A stretch of 64,000 nucleotides of DNA from the NCBI GenBank assembly GCA_964527995.1, contig CAZGRP010000014.1:11415-75414 (forward strand). Reading direction: 5' to 3'. Under the pieces are notes generated by a model. The model was given only the letters and a program-made list of their open reading frames with translations, did no database searches and was not told where the DNA came from. This document shows, one piece after another, positions 1-8,427 of the stretch. The stretch's first letter is position 1. Each line of letters begins with the position of its first letter. The translations under genes were made by a program, and so were the position numbers. The stretch is from CAZGRP01 sp964527995. GTDB lineage: Bacteria > Zhuqueibacterota > Zhuqueibacteria > Oceanimicrobiales > CAZGRP01.

Positions 1-1
1 A

Positions 2-352
2 TTGCTTGGTCTCAACCCGAATCGCTTCTCCATGCAGCAAAGCTATTCCCTCTCTTTTATGACAGCCGGCGGTCAGAGCTACAGCCAGGGTGTGTACCTC
101 AACACGATACAGTACCAACTGTCCGACCCGCTGAGCGTCTATGTCCAGTGGGGCATGTTCAACCAGCCGCTCGGCGCCATGGGTGCCCAACCTCTGACTT
201 CGAATCGGCTGTTCCTGTCGACGGCGGGGATTTCTTTCAAGCCGAACCGCAACATGTCGATCGAGGTGCAGTATAATTCACTGCCCTACACCGGCTATTA
301 CTACGGGGCTTACCGCGGCCTTTCCGGCTGGCGCTCGAATCCTCACCGGTAG
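2..352 (+). CDS. C-terminal part of a putative outer-membrane beta-barrel protein (truncated by window edge)
   Basis: An open frame enters from the left edge and runs 116 residues to a TAG at 350-352; the true start lies outside the window. The visible part is rich in Tyr, Ser, Gln and Gly with alternating polar and hydrophobic residues, for example SLSFMTAGG, YLNTIQYQL and MSIEVQYNS, which resembles beta strands of an outer-membrane barrel. No catalytic motif is visible and I do not recognise a named family. It is co-directional with the LytR_C and Kdo transferase genes that follow, so an envelope role fits the context. The reading frame is convincing; the function is inferred from composition only. 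Confidence 0.6.
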   Translation: MLGLNPNRFSMQQSYSLSFMTAGGQSYSQGVYLNTIQYQLSDPLSVYVQWGMFNQPLGAMGAQPLTSNRLFLSTAGISFKPNRNMSIEVQYNSLPYTGYYYGAYRGLSGWRSNPHR

Positions 353-367
353 GGCGTCCTACCCGGT
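345..367 (+). terminator. Hairpin at the stop codon, weak terminator candidate
   Basis: ACCGGTAGG and CCTACCCGGT form a stem with one bulged base around a GCGT loop, overlapping the TAG at 350-352. No T-run follows, so intrinsic termination is doubtful. It may instead affect mRNA stability. Confidence 0.25.
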
Positions 368-511
368 GACTGGCTGGACCTGACTGGCACGGCGGATGTA
401 ATTCTGCGTGACCCCGGCGCAAGGCGCCACGGATCCCCGCTCCCCGAGTGAAGCGCACAACCTCTTCCCTGTTCGCTTGTTCATGCATCATTCCCATTCA
501 GGAGGAGCCAT

Positions 512-1054
512 TTGAAGCGCAGGAGCACTTCACGGCGGCGGCAGTATGCACGGCGGCCGGCAAGACGCTCGGGCCGCCGCAAGAAGAACGATCTGAAATC
601 CACCCTCTTGACCATCGGCATCTGGGCTCTCGGCCTGATCAACGTCGTCCTGATCGCCTCCAGCCTTTCGAACATCCTCAAGTCCTCGGCGGAAGAGCCG
701 GCAACCATCAACGGCGTTCTTGAAAACACCGTGCTGGTTGAAGTCCTCAACGGCTGCGGCGCCAAAGGGATCGCCAAGGAAGTGACCGACTATCTTCGCG
801 CCTATGCCGGCGGCCGTTTCGACGTAGTCAAGTTTGAGAACTACGTCGTCGATGGCCGCGTCCGCTGGGACGAGCCTCGCACAATGGTGATCGATCGCGT
901 CGATCGTTCCCGCCAAAACGCCAAGGAGGTTGCCAAGGCCCTGGGCGTGCCGGATCGCAGCGTCCTTTTTCTTGCGAACGAAGATCGGGCCGTGGACGTC
1001 ACCGTCATCCTTGGCAAGGACTACAAGAACCTTCGCCTCTACCGTGAGCGGTAG
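512..1054 (+). CDS. LytR C-terminal (LytR_C) domain protein, membrane anchored
   Basis: A 180-residue protein. The first 27 residues are very basic (KRRSTSRRRQ, RRSGRRKK), followed by one membrane segment at about 30-52. The extracytoplasmic part from about residue 72 (VLVEVLNGCGAKGIAKEVTDYL, split here: VLVEVLNGCGAKG then IAKEVTDYL) matches the LytR_C fold, including the NGCGAKG turn and the closing VILGKDY strand. This domain accompanies LytR-CpsA-Psr enzymes in some bacteria but occurs alone in others; no catalytic LCP domain is present. Topology suggests a short cytoplasmic tail with the domain in the periplasm. The TTG start at 512 is chosen because AGGAGG lies at 500-505. Its end overlaps the GTG of the Kdo transferase by 11 bp, so the two are probably co-translated. 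Confidence 0.8.
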   Translation: MKRRSTSRRRQYARRPARRSGRRKKNDLKSTLLTIGIWALGLINVVLIASSLSNILKSSAEEPATINGVLENTVLVEVLNGCGAKGIAKEVTDYLRAYAGGRFDVVKFENYVVDGRVRWDEPRTMVIDRVDRSRQNAKEVAKALGVPDRSVLFLANEDRAVDVTVILGKDYKNLRLYRER

Positions 1055-2405
1055 CCTGCCGGACGGCTCGAAACAACCTGCAAAACCAGGGGGCCCCGCG
1101 CATAGCTGGATTGTACGCTCGCTCTACAACCTTCTGGTCGTCCCTTTGCTGTTTGCCGGCTTTCACGTGCTCGGCCTCTTTCACGCCAAGATTCGGGCGG
1201 GAATCCGCGGCCGCCGTCATCTTTGGTCCGAGCTCAGCGAACAAACATCCCAGATGCGCGCTCGCCACCCATGCATCTGGCTTCATGCTTCCTCCATGGG
1301 GGAACTGGAACAGGCCCGGCCCATTATCGATGCGTTGCGGCGCCGACTGCCAACAGCAGCAATCGCGATCACCCTCTATTCTCCCTCGGCGCGCGAGCAC
1401 GTCAGCGCAATTCCCGGAGCTGACCTCGTCTCCTATCTGCCTTTCGACTCGTGGTTTCAGGCCAGGCGCTTCATTCGCCTCATCCAGCCGGATGTGCTGC
1501 TATTGATTCGCCACGACATCTGGCCGAACCATCTCTGGCAAGCCCGACGAAGCGGGACCCGCACGATCCTCGTGGATGCTTCGACCCGCAGCGGTTCTGC
1601 CAGCCCGAATCACCTGGTGCGCGCTCTCAACAAAGCGGCCCTTTCTTTTTTCGATCAGATCCTGGCCGTCGATGACGGCGCTGCCGAGGAGCTGCGACGC
1701 CTGTCGCGGCAACCCGATCGCGTTCACGTGATCGGCGACACGCGCTACGACCGGGTGCTGGCTCGTGCACTCGAGCGGCCGGACGTTGTCGACGCTCTCG
1801 CAACACAACTGTCTGGACGCTGGGTGGTCGTGGCCGGCAGCACCTGGCCCTCCGACGAAGAATGCTTGCTGCCCGCGTTCCGCCGCCTGCACGGCGAGAG
1901 GAAAGAGACAACCCTCGTTCTCGTGCCTCACGAACCGACGGCGGATCGCCTTCGTCAGATCGGTGGCCGGCTGCGGCGCCTGGGGTTGGCCTGGAGTACG
2001 CTCACCAAACTGGAAGAGACTGCAAGTTTCCGCGGAGAAGTGCTCGTCATCGACCGGATCGGTTTGCTGGCGAACCTATACGCCCTGGCCAGCGTCGCCT
2101 TTGTCGGCGGCGGCTTTGGCCCAGGCATACACAGCGTACTCGAGCCCGCCGTCCACGCCCTGCCAGTGCTCTTCGGCAGTCGCATCGAGAACTCCGCTGA
2201 GGCGGTGCTCATGGCCCAGAGCGAGTTCGCCACGGCAGTCACCTCTGCCGAGGAGATCTATCGACATCTGCACCAGTACCTGCGGAATGCAGAGATGCGC
2301 AGGCAGCATGGCGCCCAGGCGCGGCGCTTCGTAGAGAACCGCCTTGGGGCCAGCGAACGGATTGCTGCAATGGTGGCAGAAGGACGGTTGATGGAGGGTG
2401 GCTGA
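1044..2405 (+). CDS. waaA: 3-deoxy-D-manno-octulosonic acid (Kdo) transferase
   Basis: The enzyme adds Kdo from CMP-Kdo to lipid A on the inner face of the cytoplasmic membrane, the first step of LPS core synthesis. The 453-residue reading is slightly longer than the usual 420-430. Visible features are an N-terminal membrane anchor (LYNLLVVPLLFAGF), the HASSMGELEQARP segment of the acceptor side, DIWPN, AGSTWPSDEE of the GT-B nucleotide domain and GGGFGPGIHSVLEP near the CMP-Kdo site. The family often has E-x-W-P-N where this protein reads D-I-W-P-N. The GTG at 1044 is the last plausible start before the conserved anchor and overlaps the previous gene by 11 bp; it lacks a clear ribosome binding site. 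The gene implies a Gram-negative outer membrane. Confidence 0.88.
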   Translation: MSGSLPDGSKQPAKPGGPAHSWIVRSLYNLLVVPLLFAGFHVLGLFHAKIRAGIRGRRHLWSELSEQTSQMRARHPCIWLHASSMGELEQARPIIDALRRRLPTAAIAITLYSPSAREHVSAIPGADLVSYLPFDSWFQARRFIRLIQPDVLLLIRHDIWPNHLWQARRSGTRTILVDASTRSGSASPNHLVRALNKAALSFFDQILAVDDGAAEELRRLSRQPDRVHVIGDTRYDRVLARALERPDVVDALATQLSGRWVVVAGSTWPSDEECLLPAFRRLHGERKETTLVLVPHEPTADRLRQIGGRLRRLGLAWSTLTKLEETASFRGEVLVIDRIGLLANLYALASVAFVGGGFGPGIHSVLEPAVHALPVLFGSRIENSAEAVLMAQSEFATAVTSAEEIYRHLHQYLRNAEMRRQHGAQARRFVENRLGASERIAAMVAEGRLMEGG

Positions 2406-2445
2406 TAGACACGGAGGGATGCCTTCAGGCGGTGAAGGGCTGCGG

Positions 2446-2466
2446 TTTCGGGTTTCGGGTCTCGGG
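2446..2466 (+). repeat. Heptamer tandem repeat (TTTCGGG)n next to the gap
   Basis: Three consecutive units TTTCGGG, TTTCGGG and TCTCGGG run directly into the gap. The array is probably longer than shown and was likely the cause of the assembly break. Confidence 0.75.
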
Positions 2467-2566
2467 NNNNNNNNNNNNNNNNNNNNNNNNNNNNNNNNNN
2501 NNNNNNNNNNNNNNNNNNNNNNNNNNNNNNNNNNNNNNNNNNNNNNNNNNNNNNNNNNNNNNNNNN
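2467..2566. other. Assembly gap of exactly 100 N
   Basis: One hundred consecutive N. A round 100 is the conventional placeholder for a gap of unknown size, so distances across it are not reliable. Confidence 0.97.
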
Positions 2567-2749
2567 AGCGCAGGCTTCCAGCGTGCAAGAGGGATCCGAG
2601 GCCGTGCGACTTCGGCATGGCAGTCTCCACGGCGGACAACGGATGGGCTTCGACTCCCTTGGGCAAGCAGGCACAAGCCGAAAGCCATCCCAAATCCGAT
2701 TCCGAGTTCCTGGCACCTGGTGCCCTATCCCTGACCCGACGCCCCACCG

Positions 2750-4285
2750 TCAGCGCGTATAAATGCGCCGCAGTTCGGCGCCCTTGTAATAGTGCAACAG
2801 AATGTGCTCGTAGGAGAAGCCCGACGACGCCATCACCGTGGCGCCGATCTGACAGAGGCCAACACCGTGACCCCAGCCAGCGCCCCGGAACGTGAAATGG
2901 CTCACCCGGCCATCGGCGGCGACAATCGGCTCGACGTAGAAACAGGAGCTGTACAAGTGGCTTGGGGACAGCAGGCGGCGGATGGCCAGTTCCTTGCCGA
3001 CGCGAAAGCGATCGCGGCTGCCGACCACCTCGATCGCCACAAGACGGCCGGATGGGCCGCGCTGCAGCGGGCGGATCTCCTGCAGCGTACCGATCTGGCG
3101 CCCTGATTTCTCCGAGATGATCTTCTCCAGTTCTTCCCGCCGATACGTCACTTCCCAGCGAAAGAGATCCCGGCTCTGACTCTGGCCTTCGGGCAGCGGG
3201 TGCAGGACAGTGTTGCAGTAGACGTCCGGCGAGGCGTCGATGTAGGCACGTGCCTTTTCTTCGTCGTCCAAAGGCAAAGCCAGCGGCTCGGGTCCGTCGG
3301 TGCCGCTGACCAGGTAGGGGACGGCGCGATCATCCCAAACGTAACGGTAGTCCTCCATCGCTCCGCCGCAAATCTTCGAATAGCGAGCATCGCAGACGCG
3401 TCCGGCGTAGAGCAACACCTCACCCCAGGTATCGCGCACGCCTTGCCAGGAGGTCTCCTGCTCCGCCCCGCTGCCATGATAGCACTGGCAGTGGTCATCG
3501 GCGCACAGGTGGAAGGTCTCTGCGTAGTGGTGTTTACCCATGGTTGCCAGCAGAGTACTGCGCGCCGCCACGGTCTGCGCCCGCAGAAGATCGACCGGAC
3601 AGTCGGGGCTCATCTCCGAAGAGTTGACGCTGGCCAGGTACTCTTCGATGGGAAGTTCGTTCACTGCCTGCAGCCTGCCGTCCGTGCCGACACCAATCTC
3701 GAGCAGGCCGCGGTAGGCTTGGCGCTCCAGGTGCTCCCAGTGGAAACCGATGCCGACTCGAACATCGTTGAGCAGCACCCGGCCTTCCGCAGTCAGCGGT
3801 CGTATCCTCAGCACACCGGCGATTTGACGCCCCTCCAGCTGGAGGATGCCCGACGCCGGCCGTTGCGGCATACGTACGACCGTGCTCTCCCATGGGGCAC
3901 CGAACCGGGGCTGCGCTGCCGACGCCTCTTCTTCACTGGCAAAAGGTCCGGCCAGCACCCAATGCTCGCGATTGTCGACTGTGAACTCGCCGACGGGTAG
4001 CGTCAAACCCATGGTGCGCACGGTGGTGCCGACATCGTTTCCACCGCGGTCGCGAGCCTCCTGCTCGGCTTCCGCCAGATCTGTGTGGATCGACAGCCGC
4101 AGGTACCAAAGTGTCTCGGCTGGCCTGCTCTGTGCCAGAGTCACCCTGAATTCCTTGCTTTCCACCGATCTCCCGATCTCCTCTCCGTGGTCATCTTCCC
4201 ACACCAAAGGTGCGGTCCCAGAAAAAACAATCTCCTTGCGGCCGGTCACCATGCCGATCCGCACCACAGGCACCTTTTCGCTCAT
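2750..4285 (-). CDS. SpoIID/LytB domain protein with SPOR-like N-terminal part
   Basis: A 511-residue protein. SpoIID enzymes are lytic transglycosylases acting on peptidoglycan glycans, preferring strands without stem peptides. The SpoIID core covers about 205-505: the likely catalytic Glu is E224 in VNSSEMSP, followed by DDHCQCYHG (C266, C268, H270) and the closing GWGHGVGLCQIGA motif near 480. The segment at 109-125 (WVLAGPFASEEEA) resembles a SPOR glycan-binding repeat. No clear signal peptide is seen at the chosen ATG, which is odd for a cell-wall enzyme and leaves either an unusual export route or a different start. The start overlaps the stop of the upstream CPBP gene by 4 bp, so it is the last gene of the operon that begins at 8200. 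SpoIID proteins are widespread outside sporulating species. Confidence 0.85.
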   Translation of the reverse strand: MSEKVPVVRIGMVTGRKEIVFSGTAPLVWEDDHGEEIGRSVESKEFRVTLAQSRPAETLWYLRLSIHTDLAEAEQEARDRGGNDVGTTVRTMGLTLPVGEFTVDNREHWVLAGPFASEEEASAAQPRFGAPWESTVVRMPQRPASGILQLEGRQIAGVLRIRPLTAEGRVLLNDVRVGIGFHWEHLERQAYRGLLEIGVGTDGRLQAVNELPIEEYLASVNSSEMSPDCPVDLLRAQTVAARSTLLATMGKHHYAETFHLCADDHCQCYHGSGAEQETSWQGVRDTWGEVLLYAGRVCDARYSKICGGAMEDYRYVWDDRAVPYLVSGTDGPEPLALPLDDEEKARAYIDASPDVYCNTVLHPLPEGQSQSRDLFRWEVTYRREELEKIISEKSGRQIGTLQEIRPLQRGPSGRLVAIEVVGSRDRFRVGKELAIRRLLSPSHLYSSCFYVEPIVAADGRVSHFTFRGAGWGHGVGLCQIGATVMASSGFSYEHILLHYYKGAELRRIYTR

Positions 4286-5124
4286 TCGCTTTCCTCATCG
4301 TCTTTGAGTCGGTCCCGTCCTTCTTGCTGAAGAGATCGAGCGGGGCCCGTTCGTTGCCAGAATTCCCATGCAGCGATCGCCGTCAACGCGGCGGCCCCGA
4401 ACAAGATCGCCGGCCGCACCTGATCGCCCTCGGCGTACCAGCGCAACGAGCTTTCGGGCAAGTTGATGAACAGGATGGAAACCAGGTTGTTGACTGCATG
4501 CATCACCGCGCCCGGAAAGATGCTGTCGCTCCGCCAGACCACGAGGCCAAAGAGGGAGCCGAGCAAGACAATCTGAATAAACCACCACGGATTGAGGTGA
4601 AACAGCCCGAACACCACCGCCGCCACCAGCACCGCCGCGGCACCATTGACCCGTTCCTCGACCGCCCCCTGAAGCAGGCCACGGAAAATCATTTCCTCGA
4701 ACAGACCGGCCAGTACGACAGCGCCAAGCAGAATCGACACCCACTCGAACGGCGAACGAGCCCGCAGCAGGTCCTCGAGCATGTGCTCGAATCCCGGCGG
4801 CATCGGCAGCACACGCTGGACGAGGGGCCGAACGACACGGTCCAGTTCATCGGTCAGCACCGTCAACCCCAGTGCGCCTAGACCTGCGTACGCCAGCACC
4901 GGCGTCGCCACCCGGCGCAGGCGGTAGACCTGCGGCAGGGAATAGCCGTCGCGCCGGAGATAGTAAGCGGTCGGCAGGATCAGCACCAGCTCGCTGACGG
5001 TGATTGCCAATTTGGAGGGCAGGATGTCGGTCAGTAGCGAGACGGAGCCGGCCAGGAGGATGCTGAGAAGGAGCAGCAAAGTGACTCTGCCGAAACCTGG
5101 ATAAACCTTGGGATCGTTCCTCAT
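4282..5124 (-). CDS. CPBP family intramembrane glutamic endopeptidase (CAAX protease-like)
   Basis: A 280-residue multi-spanning membrane protein with the three conserved Abi/CPBP motifs: EExxxR in GLFEEMIFRG (E143, E144, R148), FxxxH in FGLFHLNPW (H176) and HxxxN in GAVMHAVNN (H209, N213). These form the catalytic site in the Rce1-like family, whose bacterial members are used in peptide maturation, bacteriocin immunity or membrane-protein turnover. The first half has several hydrophobic segments (about 14-34, 40-58, 75-92). It sits between the TrmH gene (66 bp upstream) and the SpoIID gene (4-bp overlap). Its specific substrate cannot be told from sequence. Confidence 0.85.
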   Translation of the reverse strand: MRNDPKVYPGFGRVTLLLLLSILLAGSVSLLTDILPSKLAITVSELVLILPTAYYLRRDGYSLPQVYRLRRVATPVLAYAGLGALGLTVLTDELDRVVRPLVQRVLPMPPGFEHMLEDLLRARSPFEWVSILLGAVVLAGLFEEMIFRGLLQGAVEERVNGAAAVLVAAVVFGLFHLNPWWFIQIVLLGSLFGLVVWRSDSIFPGAVMHAVNNLVSILFINLPESSLRWYAEGDQVRPAILFGAAALTAIAAWEFWQRTGPARSLQQEGRDRLKDDEESE

Positions 5125-5190
5125 CTCCCTTCCAGCCCGGCGCAGCCGGGGCCTTCAGCCTTCACAGATTCGCTACGCAGATGCAGCGCA

Positions 5191-6018
5191 TCACACGGAT
5201 TGCTTGGAAGTCGACGGCTGGCTCATCGACGATGATGCTCCGGCCAGGGCGAAATCGGCCATCAGAATGCCGGCAGCGATGGCGACGTTGAGCGAATCGC
5301 CGTACCCTCGGCGCGGAATGCGCACGACTCGGTCGACCAGGGGCACGAGGACCGTGCGCAAGCCGTGCGCCTCGCTTCCGAGCACAAGGGCCGTCTTTGT
5401 CGGCCACGGCTTCGAGCGCAGAACCTCGCCGTGGCGGACGTCGGTGGCGACGAGCGTAAAACCAGCCTCCCGGAAGGTCCGCAGCACCCGCTCGGTCTCA
5501 AGCCCTTGAACGACGGGCAGGTGAAACAGGGCGCCGGCTGAAGAACGCACAACCTTGGGGTTGGTCCACTCGACGGTACCCGTGCCGAGAACAGCGCCCC
5601 GGACCCCAAACCACGCCGCGGTCCGGAGGATCGTGCCGACATTGCCCGGATCGCTCACCTGGTCCAGGATGACGACCAGGCCCCGGCGTTTGCGGATCAG
5701 TGAGGATAGTTCGGCGGACTGTGTTGCGAGGACGGCGACAACTCCCTGGGAATGAACCGTCTCCGAGATACGCTCAAGAGTGCGGCGATCGGTTTCGAAC
5801 ACCGGCACCCCTTTCTCCTCGGCGAGATGGAGGAGAGCATCTGCACGCTGGCCGCGCAACAAGTCTCGGCAGACGATCAGCCTTTTCGTCCGAAACCGCG
5901 AGGTCAGGGCTTCCTCGCACAGGCGCACCCCTTCGACAAGAAACTCACCGCGCTGGAGGCGGTACTTCTTGCGGGTGAGGGCGGTGACAGCCTTTGCTTG
6001 CGCCTTGGAGAGCTGCAT
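5191..6018 (-). CDS. TrmH/SpoU family RNA 2'-O-methyltransferase
   Basis: A 275-residue SPOUT-class enzyme that methylates a ribose 2'-hydroxyl in rRNA or tRNA using S-adenosylmethionine. The N-terminal 95 residues form the SpoU substrate-binding domain (FLVEGVRLCEEAL). The catalytic knot domain shows motif 1 (DQVSDPGNVGTILRTA), motif 2 (LVLGSEAHG) and motif 3 (RIPRRGYGDSLNVAIAAGI). The start ATG overlaps the hisS stop by one base (TGATG), so translation is probably coupled. Target nucleotide is unknown; pairing with hisS does not settle whether it acts on rRNA or tRNA. The last 18 residues are Ser-rich and poorly conserved in style. Confidence 0.9.
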   Translation of the reverse strand: MQLSKAQAKAVTALTRKKYRLQRGEFLVEGVRLCEEALTSRFRTKRLIVCRDLLRGQRADALLHLAEEKGVPVFETDRRTLERISETVHSQGVVAVLATQSAELSSLIRKRRGLVVILDQVSDPGNVGTILRTAAWFGVRGAVLGTGTVEWTNPKVVRSSAGALFHLPVVQGLETERVLRTFREAGFTLVATDVRHGEVLRSKPWPTKTALVLGSEAHGLRTVLVPLVDRVVRIPRRGYGDSLNVAIAAGILMADFALAGASSSMSQPSTSKQSV

Positions 6019-7295
6019 CAGACCTCAGAAACGAGCTCCTGGTTGCGGCAGAAAAATGCAACAAGGTCTGCAAACGCGACTTCTTTCTGCTCGCTGGTGT
6101 CCATATCCCGCACTGTGGCAATGCGGCGCTGCAGCTCGTTTTCGCCGACAATCACCGCAAACTGCGCTTCCAGCCGGTTGGCCTCGCGCATCTGTGCCTT
6201 GAGACTGCGACCGAGAAAGTCGTAGTCGCACGAGATCCCGTGCCGTCGCAGCTCCTGGGCCGTCCGACGCACCCACCTGGCGGCAGCATCGCCGAGAGCG
6301 GCGAGGAAGACAAGCGGCTGCTGTGGCCGGCCGAGGTAGAGACCCTGGCGCTCCATAACCAACAGCAGGCGCTCGAAACCGGCAGCAAAGCCAACCGCCG
6401 GCGTCGGCTTGCCGCCGAGCTCCTCGGCCAGGAGGTCGTAACGACCGCCGCCGCCGAGGGCGTCTTGGGCCCCGAGCTCGCCGCTGACGATCTCGAAGGC
6501 CGTGCGCGTGTAGTAGTCCAGACCTCGAACCAGACGCTTATCAAGTTCATAGGCAATGTCGAGGTTTTCCAGTCCCGCGCGCACACCTTCAAAGTGCAGG
6601 CGGCACGGTTCGCACAGGTGGTCGAAAAGCGCCGGTGCGCCCTCGGTTTCGCGACGGCAACCTTCCTTCTTGCAGTCGAGAATACGCAGAGGATTGCGTT
6701 CGAACCTGGCCTGGCAGTCCTTGCACAGCCTCCCAAGGCGCGGGCGCAGATAATCCTGAAGCAGCTTCTTATACGGCTCGCGGCAAAGGGGATCGCCGAC
6801 GCTGTTCAGCTTCAGGACGTAGTCGCGCAGTCCGAGCCTGCGATAGATCTCCACCCATACCGCGATGGACTCGACATCGGCCTCGGGGTTGGGCGAACCG
6901 ATAACCTCGACACCGAACTGGTGAAACTGGCGGTAGCGACCCGCCTGCGGGTTCTCCTGCCGGAAAGCGGGCGACATGTAGTACAGTTTCACCAGCGGCC
7001 GCTGTTCGCCCAGGTTGTGTTCGAGATAGGCCCGCATCACCGGCGCCGTCATCTCGGGTTTGAGGGTCAGGCTCTTGCCACCGCGATCTTTGAATGTATA
7101 CATCTCCTTGGTGACGATATCGGTGTACTGGCCGATGCCGCGCTCGAACAACTCGGTCGCCTCGAACATCGGCGTGCGGATCTCGCGGAAATTGCTGAGA
7201 TCCATCACCGTGCGAATCACTCCCTCAACGTACTGCCATTTGGCACATTCATCGGGAAGAAGGTCACGCGTGCCTTTGATCGACTGATATCGCAT
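6018..7295 (-). CDS. hisS: Histidyl-tRNA synthetase
   Basis: Class II aminoacyl-tRNA synthetase charging tRNA-His; 425 residues, the usual bacterial length. Motif 1 lies around RTPMFEATELFERGIG, motif 2 is LYYMSPAFRQENPQAGRYRQ, the HisRS-specific histidine-binding stretch is LVRGLDYYTRTAFEI, and motif 3 is PAVGFAAGFERLLL. The C-terminal anticodon-binding domain follows from about residue 325. The enzyme looks intact. The gene is separated from the P-II-like gene by one base, so it belongs to the operon starting at the PTS IIA gene. Confidence 0.97.
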   Translation of the reverse strand: MRYQSIKGTRDLLPDECAKWQYVEGVIRTVMDLSNFREIRTPMFEATELFERGIGQYTDIVTKEMYTFKDRGGKSLTLKPEMTAPVMRAYLEHNLGEQRPLVKLYYMSPAFRQENPQAGRYRQFHQFGVEVIGSPNPEADVESIAVWVEIYRRLGLRDYVLKLNSVGDPLCREPYKKLLQDYLRPRLGRLCKDCQARFERNPLRILDCKKEGCRRETEGAPALFDHLCEPCRLHFEGVRAGLENLDIAYELDKRLVRGLDYYTRTAFEIVSGELGAQDALGGGGRYDLLAEELGGKPTPAVGFAAGFERLLLVMERQGLYLGRPQQPLVFLAALGDAAARWVRRTAQELRRHGISCDYDFLGRSLKAQMREANRLEAQFAVIVGENELQRRIATVRDMDTSEQKEVAFADLVAFFCRNQELVSEV

Positions 7296-7296
7296 T

Positions 7297-7635
7297 TCAG
7301 ATTAGTTCCTTGGCCAGCCCCTTCACGAAGTCAACGGGCAATGTGAAAATCACCCCGGTTCCAGGCGCGCCGAAGTCGCCGCAAATCTGTTCGACGGCGG
7401 CGACCACCAGCGGCACCTTTTCTTCCTCGACCACCGAAAAGATCGTCTTGTTGAACGGTCGTTCTCCCGACAGAACGCTACGAAGACCAGCGAAGATCGG
7501 GATATCGTGGGTCAGAACTCGCCCCATACCGACGCTGTCGATGATGGTGGCGCCGCGGATATCCAACTCCACGAACGCCTCGAGGACATCTTCCAGGTAC
7601 TCTTCCTGATTGAGGACCATTACCAGCAGCTTCAT
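7297..7635 (-). CDS. P-II-like small signalling protein
   Basis: A 112-residue protein with the ferredoxin-like pattern of P-II/GlnB relatives: an N-terminal strand MKLLVMVLNQEEYLEDVLEAF, a DIRGATIIDSVGMGRVL turn and a C-terminal PGTGVIFTLPVD strand. A canonical T-loop with the uridylylated Tyr is not evident, so it is not classic GlnB. Proteins of this type probably bind a small ligand and change partner binding, but the ligand here is unknown. It lies between hisS and a PTS IIA gene in one operon, which suggests sensing of metabolic state rather than nitrogen alone. ATG start chosen at the conserved MKLLV strand. Confidence 0.75.
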   Translation of the reverse strand: MKLLVMVLNQEEYLEDVLEAFVELDIRGATIIDSVGMGRVLTHDIPIFAGLRSVLSGERPFNKTIFSVVEEEKVPLVVAAVEQICGDFGAPGTGVIFTLPVDFVKGLAKELI

Positions 7636-7729
7636 CAGAGCGTCCCGGTGTTATTAGAAAAACAAAAGGCCACCGCTACCAGTAGCCACTCAAGCATCCA
7701 TCTTCGACTGTGCGGGCTGCACCCCAAAG

Positions 7730-8200
7730 CTACATCTCGAAATAGCGTTCCTCCTCGCGAACGATGGCCTCCATAGCGTCGTGGGCATTCTTCGATTGAA
7801 TCAACTGGTCGCGAAAGTCGGGTTTGTGCATCAGTCGTGAGATCCGACTCAGTGCTTTCAGATGCGGCCCTGTGCGATCGGGCGGCCCCACCAGCAGCCA
7901 GACCAGGCGAACCGGCTTTTCGTCGATGGACTCGAAGTCAACCGGCTCCCTGGTGACCCCGAGAGCAGCGACAATGTCTTTGACGCCGTTTGCCTTGCCG
8001 TGGGGAATGGCCACGCCGTCGCCCACTCCTGTGCTCATGACGGCTTCGCGTTCCAGGACGGCCTTCAGTACTTCGTCTCGATTGGAAATCTTGCCGGCTT
8101 TGTAGAGGATGTCCACCATCTCTTCGATGATCTTTCGCTTCTCCGTGCTCTCGAGTGGAATCTTGATAAGCTCCTCACCCAAGATATCCCTTAGCTTCAT
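7730..8200 (-). CDS. PTS IIA component, PtsN/fructose-type
   Basis: A 156-residue EIIA domain (PTS_EIIA type 2). The phosphorylation site is H67 in GVGDGVAIPHGKA, and LVWLLVGPPDRTGPHLKAL is the typical second conserved block. In the nitrogen-PTS, EIIA-Ntr is regulatory and receives phosphate from NPr; in sugar PTS it passes phosphate to EIIB. No EIIB, EIIC, HPr or EI gene is nearby, so a regulatory role is more likely. It is the first gene of the leftward operon. The minus strand shows AGAGGAGATACCT just before the ATG, a good ribosome binding site. Confidence 0.88.
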   Translation of the reverse strand: MKLRDILGEELIKIPLESTEKRKIIEEMVDILYKAGKISNRDEVLKAVLEREAVMSTGVGDGVAIPHGKANGVKDIVAALGVTREPVDFESIDEKPVRLVWLLVGPPDRTGPHLKALSRISRLMHKPDFRDQLIQSKNAHDAMEAIVREEERYFEM

Positions 8201-8261
8201 CAGGTATCTCCTCTAAGTGGCAAAGAATCAGAGCCTTGTTTTCGGCCGCATCGAACCAACT

Positions 8262-8289
8262 AATCTAAGAAAAAATACCGAAATTGCAA
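8262..8289 (-). promoter_or_regulatory. Candidate sigma-70 promoter for the leftward operon
   Basis: On the minus strand TTGCAA (8289-8284) and TAGATT (8267-8262) are separated by 16 bp, about 60 bp upstream of the PTS IIA start, in the most AT-rich part of the divergent intergenic region. The -10 matches 4 of 6. Confidence 0.35.
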
Positions 8290-8427
8290 ACGCTTTTTGT
8301 CGCCGCCCGGCACGCTGGCGAGGGGCACTTCGGGCAAGAATTCGCTTGACGCTTTGGCCTCCTCTTTCTACCTTCTGGTGCAATTCACCACCGGCAGTGA
8401 CGAGACCATGACCATCAGGAGGCACAA

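Larger units (their letters stand above)
2406..2749. other. Intergenic stretch between two convergent genes, containing an assembly gap
   Basis: Holds a heptamer repeat at 2446-2466 and the N run at 2467-2566. The remaining 183 bp to the SpoIID gene stop shows no credible gene. No T-rich terminator hairpin was seen for either converging gene, though one could lie in the unresolved part. Confidence 0.6.
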
